Under the pieces are notes generated by a model. It did not search any database, was not told the origin of the DNA, and saw only the letters and a list, made by a program, of their open reading frames with translations. From Gemmatimonadota bacterium (GTDB lineage Bacteria; Gemmatimonadota; Gemmatimonadetes; Gemmatimonadales; GWC2-71-9), in contig QHTT01000073.1 in NCBI GenBank assembly GCA_003220935.1, forward strand, positions 1 through 47,700: a stretch of 47,700 bases of DNA, read 5' to 3'. The position numbers were made by a program, and so were the translations under genes. Position 1 is the stretch's first letter. Every line of letters starts with the position of its first letter. This document shows positions 45,495 through 47,700 of the stretch, in pieces.

Positions 45495-46945
45495 TCCTTC
45501 GGGGCCTGCTGTGGGCACTCGCGGCCAGCGTCGCCTGCGCTCCCAACGGGCGAGCGCCCGGCGAGGTCGGTCCTGAGTCGCCCGGACAACCGAGCGGGCC
45601 CGCTGTCGAGGTGTGGCTGACGACAGCCGACGCATCCAAGCTGCTGTCCCGCGAGTCCGACGCCCACTTCGATTCGGGCCCAGCACCGTCCATCACGACG
45701 ATCGCCGTCGACGAGGGGACGACCTATCAAGCCATCGTCGGCTTCGGGGCGGCGATCACCGACGCGTCGGCGTGGCTGCTCCAGAACCGGATGACGCCGT
45801 CCCAGCGCGAGGCGCTGCTGCAAGAGCTCTTTGGGCGCAACCCCGGCATCGGGCTGAGCTTCACACGGCTCACGATGGGCGCGTCCGACTTCTCGCTCCG
45901 TCAGTACAGCTACGACGACATGCCGGCTGGCCAGACCGACCCGACGCTCGCACACTTCTCGATCGACCCCAATCGCGCCGACGTGCTGCCGGTGGTGCGG
46001 CGCGCCCTGGCGATCAACCCGGAACTGAAGATCATGGCGTCGCCCTGGAGCCCGCCCGGGTGGATGAAGACCAGCGGCAGTCTGATTCAAGGGACGCTGC
46101 TCCCGGAGGCCTACGGGCCGCTCGCCGATTACTTGCGGCGCTACATCGAAGCGTACGCCGGGGAAGGGGTGCCGATCTACGCGATCACCGTCCAGAACGA
46201 GCCACACTACGAGCCGTCCGACTACCCCGGCATGCGGCTCGAGCCGCCGGCTCGCGCCCGCTTCGTCGGCGGATACCTCGGCCCGCTATTAGCCAGTGCG
46301 GGGATCCGGACGTTGATCCTGGACTGGGACCACAACTGGGACGAATACACGTCACCGCTCCAAGTGCTCGCCGACAGCGTGGCGCCCCGCTACATCGCCG
46401 GGATCGCATGGCACTGCTATGGCGGCGACGTGTCGGCGCAGACGCTGGTGCACGACGCCCACCCGGAGAAAGACGCGTACTTCACTGAGTGCTCAGGTGG
46501 TGAGTGGGCCGCTAACTTCGCGGACAATCTGAAGTGGTTCGTGCGCACGCTGATCATCGGCAGCACGCGCGGCTGGGCGAAGGGGGTGCTGCTGTGGAAC
46601 CTCGCGCTCGACGAGCAGCACGGGCCACACACCGGCGGCTGCGGGAATTGCCGGGGCGTGGTCACGATCAACTCGGTCTCCGGCGGCGTGACCCGGAACG
46701 TCGAGTATTACGTGCTGGCGCACGCCAGCCGCTTCGCGCGCCCGGGTGCGCACCGCATCGCGTCGACCTCCGGCATCGAGGGATTGGAGAGCGTCGCCTT
46801 CCGCAACGCAGACGACGGCTCCAAAGCGCTCATCGTGGTCAACACAGCCGCACAGCAGCGCAGCTTCGCCGTGCGCTGGGCGGGGCAGTCGTTCTCTAGT
46901 GCCATCCCGGCAGGGGCGGTAGTCACGTTCTACTGGAAGTCGTAA
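45491..46945 (+). CDS. GH30 family glycoside hydrolase (exported)
   Basis: 484 residues. The acid/base Glu (E237, in TVQNEPHYEP) and nucleophile Glu (E333, in FTECSGGEW) are the GH30 pair. IVGFGAAITDASAWLL, SPWSPPGWMKTSG, and LLWNLALDEQHGPHTGGCGN are typical of GH30 subfamilies 1 and 3. These include beta-glucosidase/glucosylceramidase and beta-1,6-glucanase. The subfamily is not settled by eye. A hydrophobic start with Cys at residue 16 (SVACAPNG) suggests a lipoprotein, though its lipobox is weak. GTG 45491 overlaps the susD stop. It probably works on glycans captured by SusCD. Confidence 0.92.
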   Translation: MILRGLLWALAASVACAPNGRAPGEVGPESPGQPSGPAVEVWLTTADASKLLSRESDAHFDSGPAPSITTIAVDEGTTYQAIVGFGAAITDASAWLLQNRMTPSQREALLQELFGRNPGIGLSFTRLTMGASDFSLRQYSYDDMPAGQTDPTLAHFSIDPNRADVLPVVRRALAINPELKIMASPWSPPGWMKTSGSLIQGTLLPEAYGPLADYLRRYIEAYAGEGVPIYAITVQNEPHYEPSDYPGMRLEPPARARFVGGYLGPLLASAGIRTLILDWDHNWDEYTSPLQVLADSVAPRYIAGIAWHCYGGDVSAQTLVHDAHPEKDAYFTECSGGEWAANFADNLKWFVRTLIIGSTRGWAKGVLLWNLALDEQHGPHTGGCGNCRGVVTINSVSGGVTRNVEYYVLAHASRFARPGAHRIASTSGIEGLESVAFRNADDGSKALIVVNTAAQQRSFAVRWAGQSFSSAIPAGAVVTFYWKS

Positions 46946-46982
46946 TGTGTTGCGCCGCAATGCGCTGCGCGCTCAACCAACT

Positions 46983-46999
46983 AAGTGCCAGTTGCACTT
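46983..46999 (+). other. Short hairpin in the 3' flank of the GH30 gene
   Basis: AAGTGC (46983-46988) and GCACTT (46994-46999) form a 6-bp stem with a 5-base loop, followed by an AT-rich TAACTTA. It may be a weak terminator for the SusCD operon; the T-run is short. Confidence 0.4.
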
Positions 47000-47050
47000 T
47001 AACTTACGCGACTGCGTGATATGGCGCACAGCTTGCCCGGCTTGATGTAG

Positions 47051-47107
47051 CGAACTTGGTTGTGCCCGCTGAGGCCGCAGCGCCCCTCCTCAGCCTTACC
47101 AAGTTCG
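47051..47107 (+). promoter_or_regulatory. Nested leader hairpin just before the last gene
   Basis: CGAACTTGGT (47051-47060) pairs perfectly with ACCAAGTTCG (47098-47107). Inside it GCTGAGG (47068-47074) pairs with CCTCAGC (47088-47094) around a 13-base loop. The lower stem ends on the first base of the ribosome site GAGGAGAG (47107-47114), 4 bases before ATG 47119. It could act as a translational switch or an mRNA stabiliser. Confidence 0.6.
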
Positions 47108-47118
47108 AGGAGAGAGCG

Positions 47119-47700
47119 ATGCGAGCGTTCATAGTACTGCTCGCCCTGGTCGCCACGCCATTCGTCGCGAGCGTGGCCCAAGACCCAGCTGGGTCCAACC
47201 CGGGCGTGCGGCACGCGTACGGACTAGTCAACGATCCGCCGGGGCTAGGTCACGACGCCCTCCATTGCGCGATGCGCGCTGACCTACATCCCGGCACGGA
47301 AATAATCAACAAGTGCGATCCGCCGACGCCGCCACCGCCGCCACCGCCGCCCCCGGAGCCGCCGCCACCGCCGCCGCCACCGCCGCCCCCACCGGTAGGG
47401 GCATCGGCGACTGGGATGGTGTGCAATGAAATTGCCACGACTCCAGGCACATCTGGCTGCCCGATGTGGGGGCGGCTCGCCCTCCCGACGCACTGGGAGG
47501 TCGCCCTCAGCGTCTTGGACCCGGTCACTGCAACGTACAACGACCTTGCCACGACGACGACCGACGACGTGGGGAACTACACGTTCACCGGTCTCCCGGA
47601 GGGGAGCTTCAAGGTCTGCCAGGTGCTCCAGCCTGGTTGGCACCAGACTTATGGGCCCGCATGCTATACATTCCCGCTGTTTGCGGGCCAGAGTGCCGGC
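47119..47700 (+). CDS. Exported protein with polyproline linker and SdrD-B-like domain (partial, runs off the window)
   Basis: The frame is open for 194 codons to the window end. It has a signal peptide MRAFIVLLALVATPFVASVA, a region with two Cys residues before the linker, a polyproline stretch at residues 68-92 (23 of 25 residues are Pro), then a domain with TTDDVGNYTFTGLPEGSFK and VCQVLQPGWHQTYG, close to the SdrD-B/Cna-B-like fold used in surface proteins. The ribosome site GAGGAGAG lies just upstream. Codon use (ATA, CTA, GGA) differs from the neighbours, hinting at a different origin. Its function is not known; the missing C-terminus could carry an anchor. Confidence 0.75.
   Translation, partial: MRAFIVLLALVATPFVASVAQDPAGSNPGVRHAYGLVNDPPGLGHDALHCAMRADLHPGTEIINKCDPPTPPPPPPPPPEPPPPPPPPPPPPVGASATGMVCNEIATTPGTSGCPMWGRLALPTHWEVALSVLDPVTATYNDLATTTTDDVGNYTFTGLPEGSFKVCQVLQPGWHQTYGPACYTFPLFAGQSAG
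47320..47394 (+). repeat. Polyproline-coding CCG/CCA tract
   Basis: 25 codons, 23 of them proline (CCG, CCA, CCC), with one ACG and one GAG. The tract is low complexity and prone to slippage and sequencing error. It joins the signal/Cys-rich start to the SdrD-B-like part. Confidence 0.9.

Noticed and set aside
46985..47025. Promoter TTGCAC with TGATAT before the last gene
   Set aside because: Spacing is 19 bases and the -10 matches only half of the consensus; too weak to report.

Overview
The window is a GC-rich stretch of a diderm (LPS-making) bacterial chromosome. I think it belongs to Gemmatimonadota or a near relative in the FCB neighbourhood. The reasons are a mix of traits: an LpxC-FabZ fusion, a PorV/PorQ-type outer-membrane protein, a SusC/SusD pair run by an ECF sigma factor and FecR, a bacillithiol gene (bshC), and an McsA-McsB-ClpC arginine-phosphorylation module. 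Phylum assignment is inference from gene content; no database search was possible. Every gene I accept lies on the + strand, co-oriented with the rRNA operon that ends at the left edge.

Layout. 1-471: 3' end of 23S rRNA, then 5S rRNA, then a large palindrome (488-592) that probably ends the rRNA transcript. 618-4449: era, a Trm112-like zinc protein, a PorV-like protein, an exported protein and a Ca2+/H+ antiporter. 4507-9009: a GGDEF-like protein with a degenerate receiver, an MJ0042 zinc-ribbon protein with a Pro/Ala linker, prfB with a +1 programmed frameshift, and lysS. 9006-15101: lolC/E-lolD (lipoprotein export) followed by mcsA-mcsB-clpC. 15098-24972: an outer-membrane block of bamA, ompH, lpxD, lpxC-fabZ, lpxA, a Gfo/Idh/MocA oxidoreductase, lpxB, a DUF374 acyltransferase and lpxK. 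25006-34803: housekeeping genes gdhA, rlmH, an AMMECR1-domain gene, a 29-codon remnant, bshC, a small membrane coiled-coil protein, murJ, uvrC, thrC and larC. 34806-38808: an exported TPR protein, a GH16 lipoprotein and a DUF4091/GH123-like protein. 38878-46945: ECF sigma, FecR, SusC with an STN domain, SusD and a GH30 glycosidase. 47119-end: the start of a secreted polyproline/SdrD-B-like protein with a structured leader.

From era to the DUF4091 gene most junctions are 1-4 bp overlaps (ATGA or GTGA) or gaps under 15 bp, and GTG starts are common. Translational coupling therefore seems to be the norm. Clear breaks are at 4450-4506, 17495-17554, 24973-25005, 33585-33612, 38809-38877 and 46946-47118.

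Functionally the centre builds the outer membrane: Lol export, BamA and Skp-like chaperone, and lipid A assembly. The right end is a polysaccharide utilisation locus, with GH16 and GH30 suggesting a beta-glucan. The STN domain on SusC plus the FecI/FecR-like pair suggests that the transporter signals substrate to its own sigma factor. The observations I rate most worth checking are an apparent AUC start codon for lpxC-fabZ, the GnnA-like oxidoreductase inside the lpx operon, octamer repeat tracts coding part of Era and of a signal peptide, a methyltransferase remnant before bshC, and the RNA hairpin just upstream of the last gene.
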